Assembly: GCA_963771735.1 (NCBI GenBank)
Contig: CAVYUN010000002.1
Location: 1,302,001 to 1,366,000 of the forward strand
DNA: 64,000 nucleotides
Direction of reading: 5' to 3'
From: 66-474 sp963771735
Lineage (GTDB): Bacteria > Pseudomonadota > Gammaproteobacteria > Xanthomonadales > Rhodanobacteraceae
Under the pieces are notes generated by a model that saw only the letters and a program-made list of their open reading frames with translations, ran no database searches and had not been told where the DNA came from. The translations under genes and the position numbers were made by a program. Below are positions 46,281 through 56,290 of this stretch, in pieces (positions within the stretch are counted from its first letter, which is position 1; each line of letters starts with the position of its first letter).

Positions 46281-47774
46281 ATGCTCGAGTTCAGCCAGAG
46301 TTCCGCAGCCCCCGACTCCGCCGACGCAGCCTGCGTCGTCGTCGGCGTGTACGAGGATGCGAGGTCGGCCGCCGCCACCGCGATCGACGCCGCCAGCGGT
46401 GGCGCGTTGACGCGGCTCAAGGAATCCGGCGATTTCAAGGGCAAGCCCGGTGGGGCGCTGGTGCTGCATGGACTCGCCGGCGTCAAGGCGCCACGCTTGG
46501 TGCTGGTGGGCCTGGGCCGCGAGGCAGCGATGGATGCACATGCCTACCGACGTGCGTGCAGCGAGGCGGGCGCCGCGCTGAAGCGATTGCCCGTCAGCGA
46601 TGCACTGGTGTGCCTGCCGGAAATCCGGGTCGGCGAGCATGACGCCGACTGGCGCGTGCGTATCTGCGCGCTGGCTATCGATCACGCCTGCTTCCGCTAC
46701 ACCGCGACGCTGAAACCGTCCAACGGCGACACGCCGCGCCTGAAAAAACTGGCATTGTCTGCCGGCACCGACGCGGCGCAAGGCATCGAGCAGGCGCGCG
46801 GGATCGCGCGCGGCGTCGCCTTCGCGCGCGAGCTCGGCTGCCTGCCGCCGAACCTGTGCACGCCGACCCACGTCGCCGCACAGGCGAAAACCATCGCGGA
46901 CGAACATGCCGACACGGTCACGCTGGAAGTGCTGGAACGCGAGGACATGCAGAAGCTCGGCATGGGCGGAGTACTCGCGGTGTCCTCGGGTTCGTCCACG
47001 CCGCCCAAGCTGATCGTGCTGCAGTACAAGGGTGCCGGCGATGCCAAGCCCTACGCGCTGGTCGGCAAGGGCGTCACCTTCGACGCCGGCGGCTTGAACC
47101 TGAAGCCGACCGGATCGATGGAAGAGATGAAGTACGACATGTGCGGCGCGGCCGGTGTGCTCGGCGCGTTCCTCGCTGCGGTCGAACTGAAACTGCCGAT
47201 CAATCTGGTGTGCGTGGTGCCGTCGGTCGAGAACATGCCCGACGGCGCCAGCTATCGCCCCAGCGACGTGTTGCATACCTACGCCGGCATCACCGTGGAA
47301 GTGCTGAACACCGATGCCGAGGGCCGGCTGATCCTGTGCGATGCGTTGTCGTACACCTGCAAGCGCTTCGCGCCGCAGGCGATGGTGGATGCCGCCACGC
47401 TTACCGGCGCCTGCGTGATCGCATTGGGCGCGCATGCCTCGGGCCTGTTCAGCGCCGACGATCAACTTGCCGATGCGTTGCTCGCCGCCGGCTACCGTTC
47501 ACTTGATCGCGCGTGGCGGATGCCGCTGTGGGACGACTACCGCAACCAGCTCGAATCGGCGTTCGCGGACATCGCCAACATCGGCGGCAAGAGCGCCGGC
47601 GCGGTCACCGCCGCTTTGTTCCTGTCGCGTTTCACCGAAGGCACGCGCTGGGCGCATCTCGACGTCGCCGGCACCGCGTGGGTACCCGGGCGCAAGGGTT
47701 ATGCGACCGGCCGGCCGGTCGCGTTGCTGACCCAATGGCTGATGGATTGCGCGGCTGCATCGGTGTCAAAGTAG
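46281..47774 (+). CDS. pepA: Leucyl aminopeptidase (PepA, M17 family)
   Basis: A 497-residue M17 di-zinc aminopeptidase. Catalytic and metal residues: ALVGKGVTFDAGGLNLKP, KYDMCGAAGVLGAF, PSVENMPDGASYRPSDV, and the signature NTDAEGRLILCDAL. It removes N-terminal residues from peptides; in some bacteria PepA also acts as a DNA-binding cofactor of Xer recombination (established for E. coli). A good AAGGAGAG ribosome binding site precedes the ATG at 46281. Divergent from lptFG. Confidence 0.95.
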   Translation: MLEFSQSSAAPDSADAACVVVGVYEDARSAAATAIDAASGGALTRLKESGDFKGKPGGALVLHGLAGVKAPRLVLVGLGREAAMDAHAYRRACSEAGAALKRLPVSDALVCLPEIRVGEHDADWRVRICALAIDHACFRYTATLKPSNGDTPRLKKLALSAGTDAAQGIEQARGIARGVAFARELGCLPPNLCTPTHVAAQAKTIADEHADTVTLEVLEREDMQKLGMGGVLAVSSGSSTPPKLIVLQYKGAGDAKPYALVGKGVTFDAGGLNLKPTGSMEEMKYDMCGAAGVLGAFLAAVELKLPINLVCVVPSVENMPDGASYRPSDVLHTYAGITVEVLNTDAEGRLILCDALSYTCKRFAPQAMVDAATLTGACVIALGAHASGLFSADDQLADALLAAGYRSLDRAWRMPLWDDYRNQLESAFADIANIGGKSAGAVTAALFLSRFTEGTRWAHLDVAGTAWVPGRKGYATGRPVALLTQWLMDCAAASVSK

Positions 47775-47826
47775 CGCGCTTGATCCCCTTTTCCTTCCAG
47801 GGGAAGGTTGTGGCATGAAGGCTGGA

Positions 47827-50800
47827 TCAGGTTGACGGCTGTATCGCGTTTTCCAGTGTCGCGTGCAGGTCTTCCGGCAGTGCCGGTTTGCGCAGGAATG
47901 CATTCATGCCGGCCGCGCGGGCGCGCTGTTCCTCGTCGCCGTGCGCGCTGGCGGTAAGCGCGACGATCGGCGTCGTCACGCCGCGCTGGCGTACCAGTCG
48001 TGCAAGTTCGCAACCGTCCATGCCGGGCAGGTCGAAGTCGAACACCATCGCGTCGAAGCCGCCGTCGGCATCGATTGCCGAGAGCGCGGCCAGAGCCTGC
48101 GGTGCCAGCGTCACCGCAAAGCCGAAGGATTCGATCAGGCCCGCGATGGCCTGTCCGGCCACCGGGTCGTCTTCGACCAGCAGCACCCGCGGCCGCGACG
48201 TCGTTGCCTGCGATGCAGCCGGTGAAATCGAACCGCCGGGCGTCGCGGCGGAGGTTGTCGTCGCATCCGGCGACTGGTGCGGCAGTTCGGCCGGATGCCA
48301 CCGTCGCCAGCGGCAGGCGCACGCTGAAGGTGCTGCCGTGTCCGGGCACGGATTGCAGGCCGATCTGTCCGCCCATCAGGCCCACCAGTTCGCGGCTGAT
48401 TGCAAGTCCCAGGCCGCTGCCGCGTTGCAGCCGCCCGTGATCGGCCTGCTCGAAGCGCTGGAAAATCCGCGCGCATTCATCGGGTGTCATGCCGGGACCG
48501 TTGTCGATCACGCTGTAGACGATGCCGTCGTCGTCGCGTTCCAGTTTCAGGGTGACGCCGCCTTCGTTGGTGAACTTCAGCGCGTTGTGGGCGAGGTTGA
48601 ACAGGATCTGTTGCACGCGCAACGCGTCGCCGCGCACGGCGCGCGGTGCGTTGGATGCGACCACGACATCGATCGCCAGCTTCTTTTGCGCCGCGAGGCC
48701 CGCTTCCGCATCCGCGACTTGGCGCAGGATTGCCGCCGGATCGAACGGCGCGGGATTGAGTTCCAGCCGGCCTGCCTCGATGCGCGCCACGTCCAGCGCA
48801 TCGTTGACCTGGCGCAGCAGCAGCGAGCCGGAACGCCGGATCGCGTCGGCGTACTGGTGCTGTCGATCATCGAGTGACGTTTTCAGCAGCAGCTCGGTCA
48901 TGCCCAGCACGCCCGTCAAGGGGGTGCGGATTTCGTGCGCCATGTTGGCCAGGAAGCGCGATTTGGCGGCATTGGCCTGCTCGGCGATGCGCTGGCGTTC
49001 TTCGCTGAGCGCAAGCCGGTGTTGCTGTTGCAGGCGTCGGCGCAGTGCCCAGACCACCCACGCCAGCAACAGCAGGATCGCGAGTGCATACAGGGCCCAT
49101 GCCCACGGCGTGTTCCAGGGCGCCGCGGCCACGCGCAGCGTGAGCGCCTCGATCGGCGCACTCCATGGTCCGTCGCCGGTGCGTCCGCTGACCAACAGTC
49201 GATAGCGGCCGGGTTCCAGCACCGAGAATTCGCGCACGCTGCGGTGGCCGGTATCCAGCCATCCGGGATCGAAGCCCTGCAGCCGGAAGCGATAGGCGTC
49301 GCGGGTCGGATCGACGAACGAGAGCACTTGCGCGGTGACCGTCAGCTCGCGATCGCGCCAGTCGAGATCGATGGGCTTGTCCGCATCGAGTTCGACCAGC
49401 TTGCCGTCGCGTCGCATGCTGACCGATTCCAGCGCCACCTTCGGGGTCGCGAGGTGCCAGGGCAACTCGTCGGTGCGGATGCCGATGACGCCGGCCAGGC
49501 TGTCGGCGAACAACTGGCCATGGCCGGTGGCCAGCAATGCATCGCCGGTGAAATCGGTGGTCGCCAGTCCTTCCGCAGTCGCGAACGCGTGCAGTTGCCG
49601 GCTGTGCGGACCGTAGACCAGCAGGCTGCGCGTGCCCAGCGCGAACACGCGGCCCTGATGGCCGATTTGCAGCCCGAGCACGTTGGCGCCGGGCCAGCCC
49701 TGGGCGCTGCCGACCGTATCCTCCAGGACGGCGTGGCCGTGATCGAGCAGGTAACGTTGCAGGCCCGCGGAACGTGCCAACCACAAGGTTGCAACGGGCG
49801 CGAATGCAAAGGCGTCGATATCGCCCTTGGCCACACCCGGCACGAACGTGAATGCGTCGCTGCCAGGTGCCAGCCGCGCGAGTCCGGCGTGGCTGGCGGC
49901 CCAGATCGAGCCGTCCGCCGCTTCGCGCAGTTGCACGATTTCCCTGGCGGCTTCGTTCTTGTCCGGCGGGGCGAGCGGCTGCACGGCGAGACTGCGTGGA
50001 TCGACCCGGAACACGCCGGTGCCGACGGCGGCGAAATACACCGCGCCGTCGCGTGCCGCAAGCAATCGCCAGACACCGTGGCGCAATGCGGCATCGCCGG
50101 CGTCGATCGCTTTCAGGTGACGACCGTCCCACATGAAACAGCCGTTGTGGGTGCCGATCCACAATCGCCCCGAGGCATCTTCCGCCAGCGCCGAGATCGA
50201 TGCGCGATCGAGTTTGGGAATCGCGACGTGCTGGACCTTTCCCGTGGCCGGATCGAGCCGGTCGAGCATGTCCGGGCCGCCTACCCACAGCGTGCCGTTG
50301 GCCGCCATCGCCAGCGCGCGTACGCGGTCCCTCGCGAGGCTGGCCGGATCCCCGGGCACATGCCGGTACATGCCGAATGCGCGCCACTGCGGCGGCAGGT
50401 AGGCAAGGCCGCCATCCACGATCGCGACCCACAGGCCGCCTTCGTGATCGCGGAACAAGCCGTCCGGAATATGTCCCGGCAGGCTGCCGGTCACGCCGGG
50501 GGTCGGCTGTTCCAGGTGTTCGGCGCCGTTGGCGCTGATGTGTTCGAGGCCACCGCGTTCGGCGATCCACAAGCCGTCGCCCCTGCCGCGCAGGCTGGCG
50601 AATGCTTCCCGTGCGGGACCGACCCGGGCCGCCACGCCATGCGCATCGAGGTGGAACAATCCGGCGCTGGTGGCGATGTCGAGACCGCCGACTGCGGCAC
50701 GTATTTGCCAAATGGTGGGTTGGCTCTTCAGCTCGGGCAATGCGACGGCATGGATGTGGCCGTGCGCGTCCATGCGATCGAGTCCCGCATCCGTGCCGAT

Positions 50801-51385
50801 CCACAAACCGCCGTCCGTCGCCGGCAGCAGCGCGGTGACATTGTCCGAAGCGATGCTGGCCGGATCGTTCTTGCTGTGTCGCCAGTGCGTGAAGCCGTTG
50901 CCGTCGCGATGCAATTTCTCCAGGCCGCCGGCGTACAGGCCGACCCATATCGCGCCCGAGGCGTCCTGCGTGATTGCCATCACGTCATTGGCGGCAAGGC
51001 TGTCGGCGTGCTTCGCATCGTGCAGCCAATGCCGGAATCCGCCGCTGGCGGGCTGGTAAAGATCGAGGCCGGTGCCTTCGCCGCCGACCCACAGCTTGCC
51101 GCCGCGATCGACGAATATCGCCGAAACATCGTTGGCCGGCAGCGAGTCCGGCTGCGTCGGATCGTGCCGGAATACCTTGAAGGTGCGGCTGTCGTAGCGC
51201 ACCAGGCCCGCGTGCGTGCCGATCCACAGATATCCGGCGTGATCCTGGGCGACGCTGTAGACCAGCGTGGAAGGCAGTCCATCGGCCGCGCCGTAGCTGC
51301 GGAAAATCGGCGTGGCTTGCATGGTTGCCGCATTCGGTGCCGCTGCGCTCGCCAGCGCGCCGGCCAGAAGCCATGCTGTCAGCAT
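47827..51385 (-). CDS. Hybrid sensor histidine kinase with two-component propeller (one frameshift)
   Basis: About 1186 codons. Order: signal peptide; two seven-bladed Reg_prop propellers (repeated GxLWIGT-type motifs, such as GYLWIGTHAGLVRYD and GLWIGTDAGLDRMD); a Y_Y_Y domain (YRFRLQGFDPGWLDTG, PGRYRLLV); a membrane helix (WALYALAILLLLAWVVWAL); HisKA with MAHEIRTPLTGVLGM; ATPase with DNGPGMT and GSGLGLAISRELVG; and a receiver (LLVEDDPVAGQA, phosphoacceptor in VFDFDLPGMDG). The frame breaks near 48290, between ATPase and receiver. It is a one-protein sensor; the stimulus is unknown. Propeller kinases of this type often sense glycans or peptides (family knowledge). Start MLTAWLL at 51385. Confidence 0.9.
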
Positions 51386-51489
51386 GTCGCGCTCCCCCGC
51401 GAAACAGATCCCGATGATGCCGCAAAAACGAGGTGCATGCGCGCGGCAGCGCAGTGTGCGAGGATGGATGCAGACGCTGGAGGGCTTGC

Positions 51490-52140
51490 ATGGCACGCAA
51501 AACTTCTTGGCTGGTGGTGTGGTTGCTGGTGATCGCGGCACCCGCGATCGCGCATCCGCTCGACTACCGCATCGACACCGTGCACTCGCAGGTGCTGTTC
51601 AGCGCCGACCACGACGGTTACTCGAAGCCGGTCGGACGGCTCGCGATCACGCGCGGCTGGCTGCGTTTCGATCCCGACGACTGGGCGGCCTCGAAGGTCG
51701 TGGCGGACATCGATCCCGCTTCGGTCGATCTTGGCGACAAGGGCTGGGATGCGGCGGTCACCGGGCACAACTTTCTTGATGCGAATAAATTTCCCTTCGC
51801 GCATTTCGAGAGCACAAGCGTCACGCAAACCGGCAAGGACAACGGCGTGATCGACGGCCGGCTCACGCTGCACGGCGTCACGCTGCCGGTGAAAGTCGAT
51901 TTCACCGTCAACCGGGTCGGCATGACCCTGTTCGGGTTCGAGACCATCGCCGGTTTTTCCGGGCACGCGCAGCTCGACCGCACCCGATTCGGCATGACCG
52001 CGTTTCCGAAAGCGATCGGCACCGACGTATCGATCCGGCTGGAAATCGAGGCCAAGCTGGACCGCAAGGCCGAATACGAATACCGGCAGGCAGAGGACAA
52101 GTCGATGAGGAGCAGGGCGCATGCCACTGCGCAGCACTGA
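51490..52140 (+). CDS. YceI-family periplasmic protein
   Basis: A 216-residue secreted lipocalin-like protein. Signal peptide (residues 1-22, ending AIAHP), then IDTVHSQVLFSADHDGYSKP, a WDAAVTGHNFLDANKFPFAH core and RLTLHGVTLPVKVDFTVNR, which is the YceI pattern. YceI proteins bind polyisoprenoid lipids and are associated with cytochrome b561 genes; here a b561 gene overlaps its end, supporting the pairing. Start at 51490 (MARKTSW). Confidence 0.88.
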   Translation: MARKTSWLVVWLLVIAAPAIAHPLDYRIDTVHSQVLFSADHDGYSKPVGRLAITRGWLRFDPDDWAASKVVADIDPASVDLGDKGWDAAVTGHNFLDANKFPFAHFESTSVTQTGKDNGVIDGRLTLHGVTLPVKVDFTVNRVGMTLFGFETIAGFSGHAQLDRTRFGMTAFPKAIGTDVSIRLEIEAKLDRKAEYEYRQAEDKSMRSRAHATAQH

Positions 52141-52690
52141 CGCTGGCTGGGGTGCGCTGGTGCGTGCGTTTCATTGGCTGATCGCCTTGCTCATCATCGT
52201 GCAGGGCGTGATCGGCCTGGCGATGGTCGAGATGGGCCTGACGCCCGCGAAGGTACGCCTGTTCGCGCTGCACAAGTCGATCGGCCTGACCCTCCTCGCG
52301 CTGGTGTTGCTGCGGATCACGTGGCGGCTGACCGAACGCGGCCCGCCGATCCGCCGGCGATGCCGCGCTGGCAGCGCCGCGCAGGCGCACGCGATGCACG
52401 TCGCGCTGTACCTGCTGATCCTCGCCCTGCCATTGAGCGGCTGGTGGTTCAATTCGGCGGCCAACGCGCCGCTGGTATGGTTCTGGCTGGTCGACGTACC
52501 CAGCCTGACGCACGGCTACGCTCCGGCCTGGAAACCACGCGCGCTGCTTGCTGCACGAAGCCCTGTTCTGGCTGCTGGTCGCGTTGCTGGTGATGCACGT
52601 CGGTGCGGCGCTGTGGCATCACTTCAGGCAGCGCGATGATGTATTGATGCGCATGTTGCGCGGCGCGCCGAGAATCGGGAGGCGAAGCGA
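52121..52690 (+). CDS. Cytochrome b561 (frameshifts)
   Basis: A four-helix haem-b membrane protein. Helices and His ligands: LVRAFHWLIALLIIVQGVIG, LFALHKSIGLTLLALVLLRI, QAHAMHVALYLLILALPLSG, and after a break LHEALFWLLVALLVMHVGAA with LWHHFRQRDDVL. The frame is disturbed around 52355-52385 (two compensating single-base changes) and again near 52545. The end is placed where the next gene begins because of that. It overlaps the upstream yceI gene. It likely transfers electrons for the neighbouring YceI proteins or protects against oxidative stress (family association). Confidence 0.78.
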
Positions 52691-53257
52691 TGACGAAACG
52701 GCATGGCGTGGATCGCGGTGCTCGCGATTGGGCTGCATTGGTGATGCCGGCGCTGGCGGCGACGTGGCAGCGTCGATGCCGCGCACAGCACGCTCACGTT
52801 CACCAACAGCTACCAGAACGTCCAGTACACCGGACAGTTCAAGCGCTTCACCGCGAAGATCGATTACGACCCGGCGGACCTCGCGCATGCGAAGTTCGAT
52901 GTCAGCGTCGACATCACCAGCCTCGACACCCGGAACGCCGAGCGCGATCACGCCGCGCTGGGCGCGGATTTCTTCGACACCGCGAAATTCCCGCGCGCGC
53001 ATTTCGTGACCTCCGCGTTCCACGAGGCCGCCGGCGGGAAGGTGGTCGCCGACGGCACGCTCACCCTGCGTGGCGTCAGCAAACCGGTCGAGTTGCAAGT
53101 CCAATTCACGCCGCACGGTGACACCGCGACCCTGGACGTCACGGCACGACTGAAGCGCCTGGACTTCGGCATCGGCACCGGCCAGTGGGCCGATCCGTCG
53201 CTGATCGGCAACGAAGTGACGGTGCACGGACACCTGCTGCTGCACGCCGGCAAATAG
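52690..53257 (+). CDS. Second YceI-family periplasmic protein (frameshifted near the start)
   Basis: The mature part is clear: VDAAHSTLTFTNSYQNVQYT, FKRFTAKIDYDPADLAHAKF, AALGADFFDTAKFPRAHF and GTLTLRGVSKPVELQVQFT, ending VHGHLLLHAGK. The first ~30 codons are scrambled by single-base indels. A signal peptide (MAWIAVLAIGLHW, then PALAATW) can be pieced together in different frames. The start at 52690 (ATG overlapping the b561 frame) is tentative. Together with the first yceI and b561 it forms a yceI-cybB-yceI unit. Confidence 0.75.
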
Positions 53258-53273
53258 CGCGGCGTAGCGTCGT

Positions 53274-53306
53274 TGCCGTCATCCCGGCGCAGGCCGGGAC
53301 CCAGTG
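53274..53306. repeat. REP-like palindrome overlapping a gene end
   Basis: GTCATCCCGGCGCAGGCCGG followed by GACCCAG is a small palindrome of a kind widespread in proteobacterial genomes. It overlaps the 3' end of the glutaredoxin-like gene and supplies its last codons (GSRPAPG) and stop. Confidence 0.6.
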
Positions 53307-53530
53307 ACCGGGTCGAGAAAGGTTTGCAACGACTTCGCGTCGAACGGCCAGCCCAGTTCGCGCCCGGCGTCGTCGCGCAATACCGGCACCCGCTCGCCAT
53401 AGCGCGCTTCCAGCGCCGCGTCGCCATCGATCCACACGCTCTCGAAATCCGGCGCGCCCACGCGCGCCAGCAACGCGACGGCTTCGTCGCACAGCATGCA
53501 ATCGTCGCGTTGGTAGAGCATCAGATGCAT
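53279..53530 (-). CDS. Glutaredoxin-like protein (DUF836 type)
   Basis: An 83-residue thioredoxin-fold protein with a CxxC active site: LYQRDDCMLCDEAVALLARV, followed by FESVWIDGDAALEARYGERV and VPVLRDDAGRELGWPF. It probably reduces disulphides or glutathionylated proteins. The final residues come from a REP-like palindrome at the gene end. The ATG at 53530 lies about 67 bases from structured repeat copy C. Confidence 0.82.
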   Translation of the reverse strand: MHLMLYQRDDCMLCDEAVALLARVGAPDFESVWIDGDAALEARYGERVPVLRDDAGRELGWPFDAKSLQTFLDPVTGSRPAPG

Positions 53531-53596
53531 TCTTTGGCTTGGGCACCCTTGAATCGGGCGTGGGATAACCGAACGCGTAGAATAGCCTTGTGACTG

Positions 53597-53741
53597 GGAA
53601 ACCTCCGAAGAAGCGTCGCGGGCGAAGGCAGGTCGCGTGACGCCGTGGCGGAGGAACCGGAGTGTACACGTCAGTACACGAGGATTCCGAGCACCGCCGG
53701 CGCGCAAGCCGCCGAGCGCAGCAGCTTGTCCAGAGGTTTCC
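53597..53741. repeat. Structured dispersed repeat, copy C
   Basis: A 145-base element just before sdaA. The arm GGAAACCTC (53597-53605) is matched by GAGGTTTCC (53733-53741); interior blocks AGTGTACACG, GTACACGAG, ATTCCGAGCACCGCCGGC and GAGCGCAGCAG align with copies A and B. The right arm contains AGAGG, the only ribosome-binding-like purine run before the sdaA ATG at 53744, so pairing of the arms would hide it. Confidence 0.8.
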
Positions 53742-53743
53742 AC

Positions 53744-55126
<1,383 letters not shown>

Positions 55127-55164
55127 GGGTGGCGAAGCTCGATTTACTCGGACAGTGGGGAATT

Positions 55165-55184
55165 AAATGAACCTGACCCCTTTT
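55165..55184 (+). repeat. Accessory repeat 1 (forward)
   Basis: AAATGAACCTGACCCCTTTT. First of nine copies in 55.1-59.9 kb. It is the left bracket of the orphan lipoprotein insert that ends with copy 2 in the opposite orientation. Confidence 0.9.
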
Positions 55185-55267
55185 CCCGTAGCCTCCGGGT
55201 ACCAAGGTGCGGAAGGAATCCTTCAGTACATCGCAGGTGCAAAGAACATCCAAGGACAACCTGTGCA

Positions 55268-55849
55268 GTGAATAAGATCACTCCATTGCTCGCTGCGGTA
55301 GCGGTCACCTTGACTGCGAGCTGTGCAGCAACAAAGCCACCGTCCGAGATCAATGCGGTCGCTTTCAAGGCCCATTTCGCCGATGAGGAGAGATGTAGCG
55401 TTTTTGTTGATAAATTAGTCTCGCCAGCCGCTGAGGGCATGGCCGACTTGCGCAGGGTGAGTGACATGCGATCTTGGTTAGCTAGCCATCCGAAAAGGCA
55501 TTTCTCAACCGTAGTAGCATCTGTTCAGCAAGCGACGAAGAAGTACGGCGTAATTCATCCGGGCCGAGAATCAGATCAAATAAAGATTACGCAATCACTT
55601 TATCTGGCGCTAAAGGCACTGCCGGGTTTTTCGGCTTCAGGGTGCGGGCCAGATGTGCGCGAAGCCGTCATGATCGCGCTATACGATGGGATAGGCGGCT
55701 CGCGCTCTCCTGTAGTTGGGGAGCTTGATGAAAAGGGCATCAAAGAATCCTCAGAGCAGCAGTGGGTTCTGTTGACAGCCATCATGGCCGGGAATCTGCC
55801 CAAGGAGTGGGCGAAAAGAGAAAAGGGGTCAGGTTCATTTATTCCGTAG
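55268..55849 (+). CDS. Orphan lipoprotein (cargo 1)
   Basis: A 193-residue protein with a lipoprotein signal: hydrophobic LLAAVAVTLTASC, where LTASC fits a lipobox. The mature part is helical, polar and of unknown family (for example FADEERCSVFVDKL, HPGRESDQIKITQSLYLALK). G+C is visibly lower than in the core genes. The start is a GTG at 55268. The last nine residues (EKGSGSFIP) are encoded by accessory repeat 2, so the gene ends inside the repeat. It lies between repeats 1 and 2 in inverted orientation, like a carried cassette. Confidence 0.65.
   Translation: MNKITPLLAAVAVTLTASCAATKPPSEINAVAFKAHFADEERCSVFVDKLVSPAAEGMADLRRVSDMRSWLASHPKRHFSTVVASVQQATKKYGVIHPGRESDQIKITQSLYLALKALPGFSASGCGPDVREAVMIALYDGIGGSRSPVVGELDEKGIKESSEQQWVLLTAIMAGNLPKEWAKREKGSGSFIP
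55821..55840 (-). repeat. Accessory repeat 2 (reverse)
   Basis: AAAAGGGGTCAGGTTCATTT. Right bracket of cargo 1; it supplies that gene's last codons. Confidence 0.9.
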
Positions 55850-55970
55850 ACAGCATCCGCAACCCGAGCTCGCCCCGGGCGACAGCATGTAGCACGCCTG
55901 ACCTGCGATCCGATCGGTAGCCCTGCCGCCGACGTGATCGACCACTGAGGCCATGCGCCGGCATCCGCCG
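55841..55970. repeat. Direct duplicate, copy 1, with a decayed sdaA piece
   Basis: This ~130-base block follows repeat 2 and is repeated at 56058-56193 after repeat 3. It includes GCCTGACCTGCGATCCGATC and GACGTGATCGACC, then TGAGG, which match the sdaA sequence near 54895-54920 and its last codons at 55105-55128. The block is therefore read as a shortened, decayed sdaA 3' end; the sdaA origin is inference. Confidence 0.55.
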
Positions 55971-56035
55971 AGGCCTTTTGCTGCTGGACATGGGCGCGGA
56001 TGTCGGCCATCGCGTCGTCGCTGATGGCATGGTCG
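55971..56035 (-). pseudogene. Fragment of the REP-type transposase gene
   Basis: About 65 bases (GCTGCTGGACATGGGCGCGG, ATGTCGGCCATCGCGTCGTC) identical or nearly so to the 3' part of the complete transposase gene at 58266-59060 (the HVQQQK / ADIRA region). Same orientation. Truncated on both sides. Confidence 0.75.
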
Positions 56036-56037
56036 GG

Positions 56038-56057
56038 AAAAGGGGTCAGGTTCATTT
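56038..56057 (-). repeat. Accessory repeat 3 (reverse)
   Basis: AAAAGGGGTCAGGTTCATTT, same orientation as repeat 2, followed by the second copy of the direct duplicate. Confidence 0.9.
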
Positions 56058-56193
56058 ATTCCGTAGACAGCATGCCGCAACCCGAGACTCGCCCCGGGTC
56101 GACAGCGAATGTAGCGCTGCCTCACCTGTGATCCGATCGGTAGCCCCGCCGCCGACGTGATCGACCACTGAGGCCATGCGCCGGCACCCGCCG
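56058..56193. repeat. Direct duplicate, copy 2
   Basis: Nearly the same as 55841-55970, with a few single-base insertions. Contains the same sdaA-like blocks. The pair [repeat + block] occurs twice around the transposase fragment, so the arrangement arose by tandem duplication or by repeated insertion at one site. Confidence 0.65.
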
Positions 56194-56290
56194 CGGCGGT
56201 TTGCCGCGGCGGCGCCGCCCTTCACCCCGGGATTGAGACTGGAACGCGGTCCGTTTACTGTTCGGGCTGGAACCAGCCGCGGGTGCCCGG

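Noticed and set aside
45100..47465. Long minus-strand open frame across pepA and lptF, running into the lptG frame
   Set aside because: Only the lptG part (43908-45020) has family motifs; the rest is antisense to pepA or out of frame in lptF.
47793..47807. CCTTCC-AGG-GGAAGG hairpin between pepA and the kinase as a terminator
   Set aside because: Only 6 bp and no T-run on either strand; too weak to call.
48935..51532. An 865-codon plus-strand frame opposite the hybrid kinase
   Set aside because: The minus strand encodes recognisable propeller and kinase motifs; the plus frame shows no family pattern.
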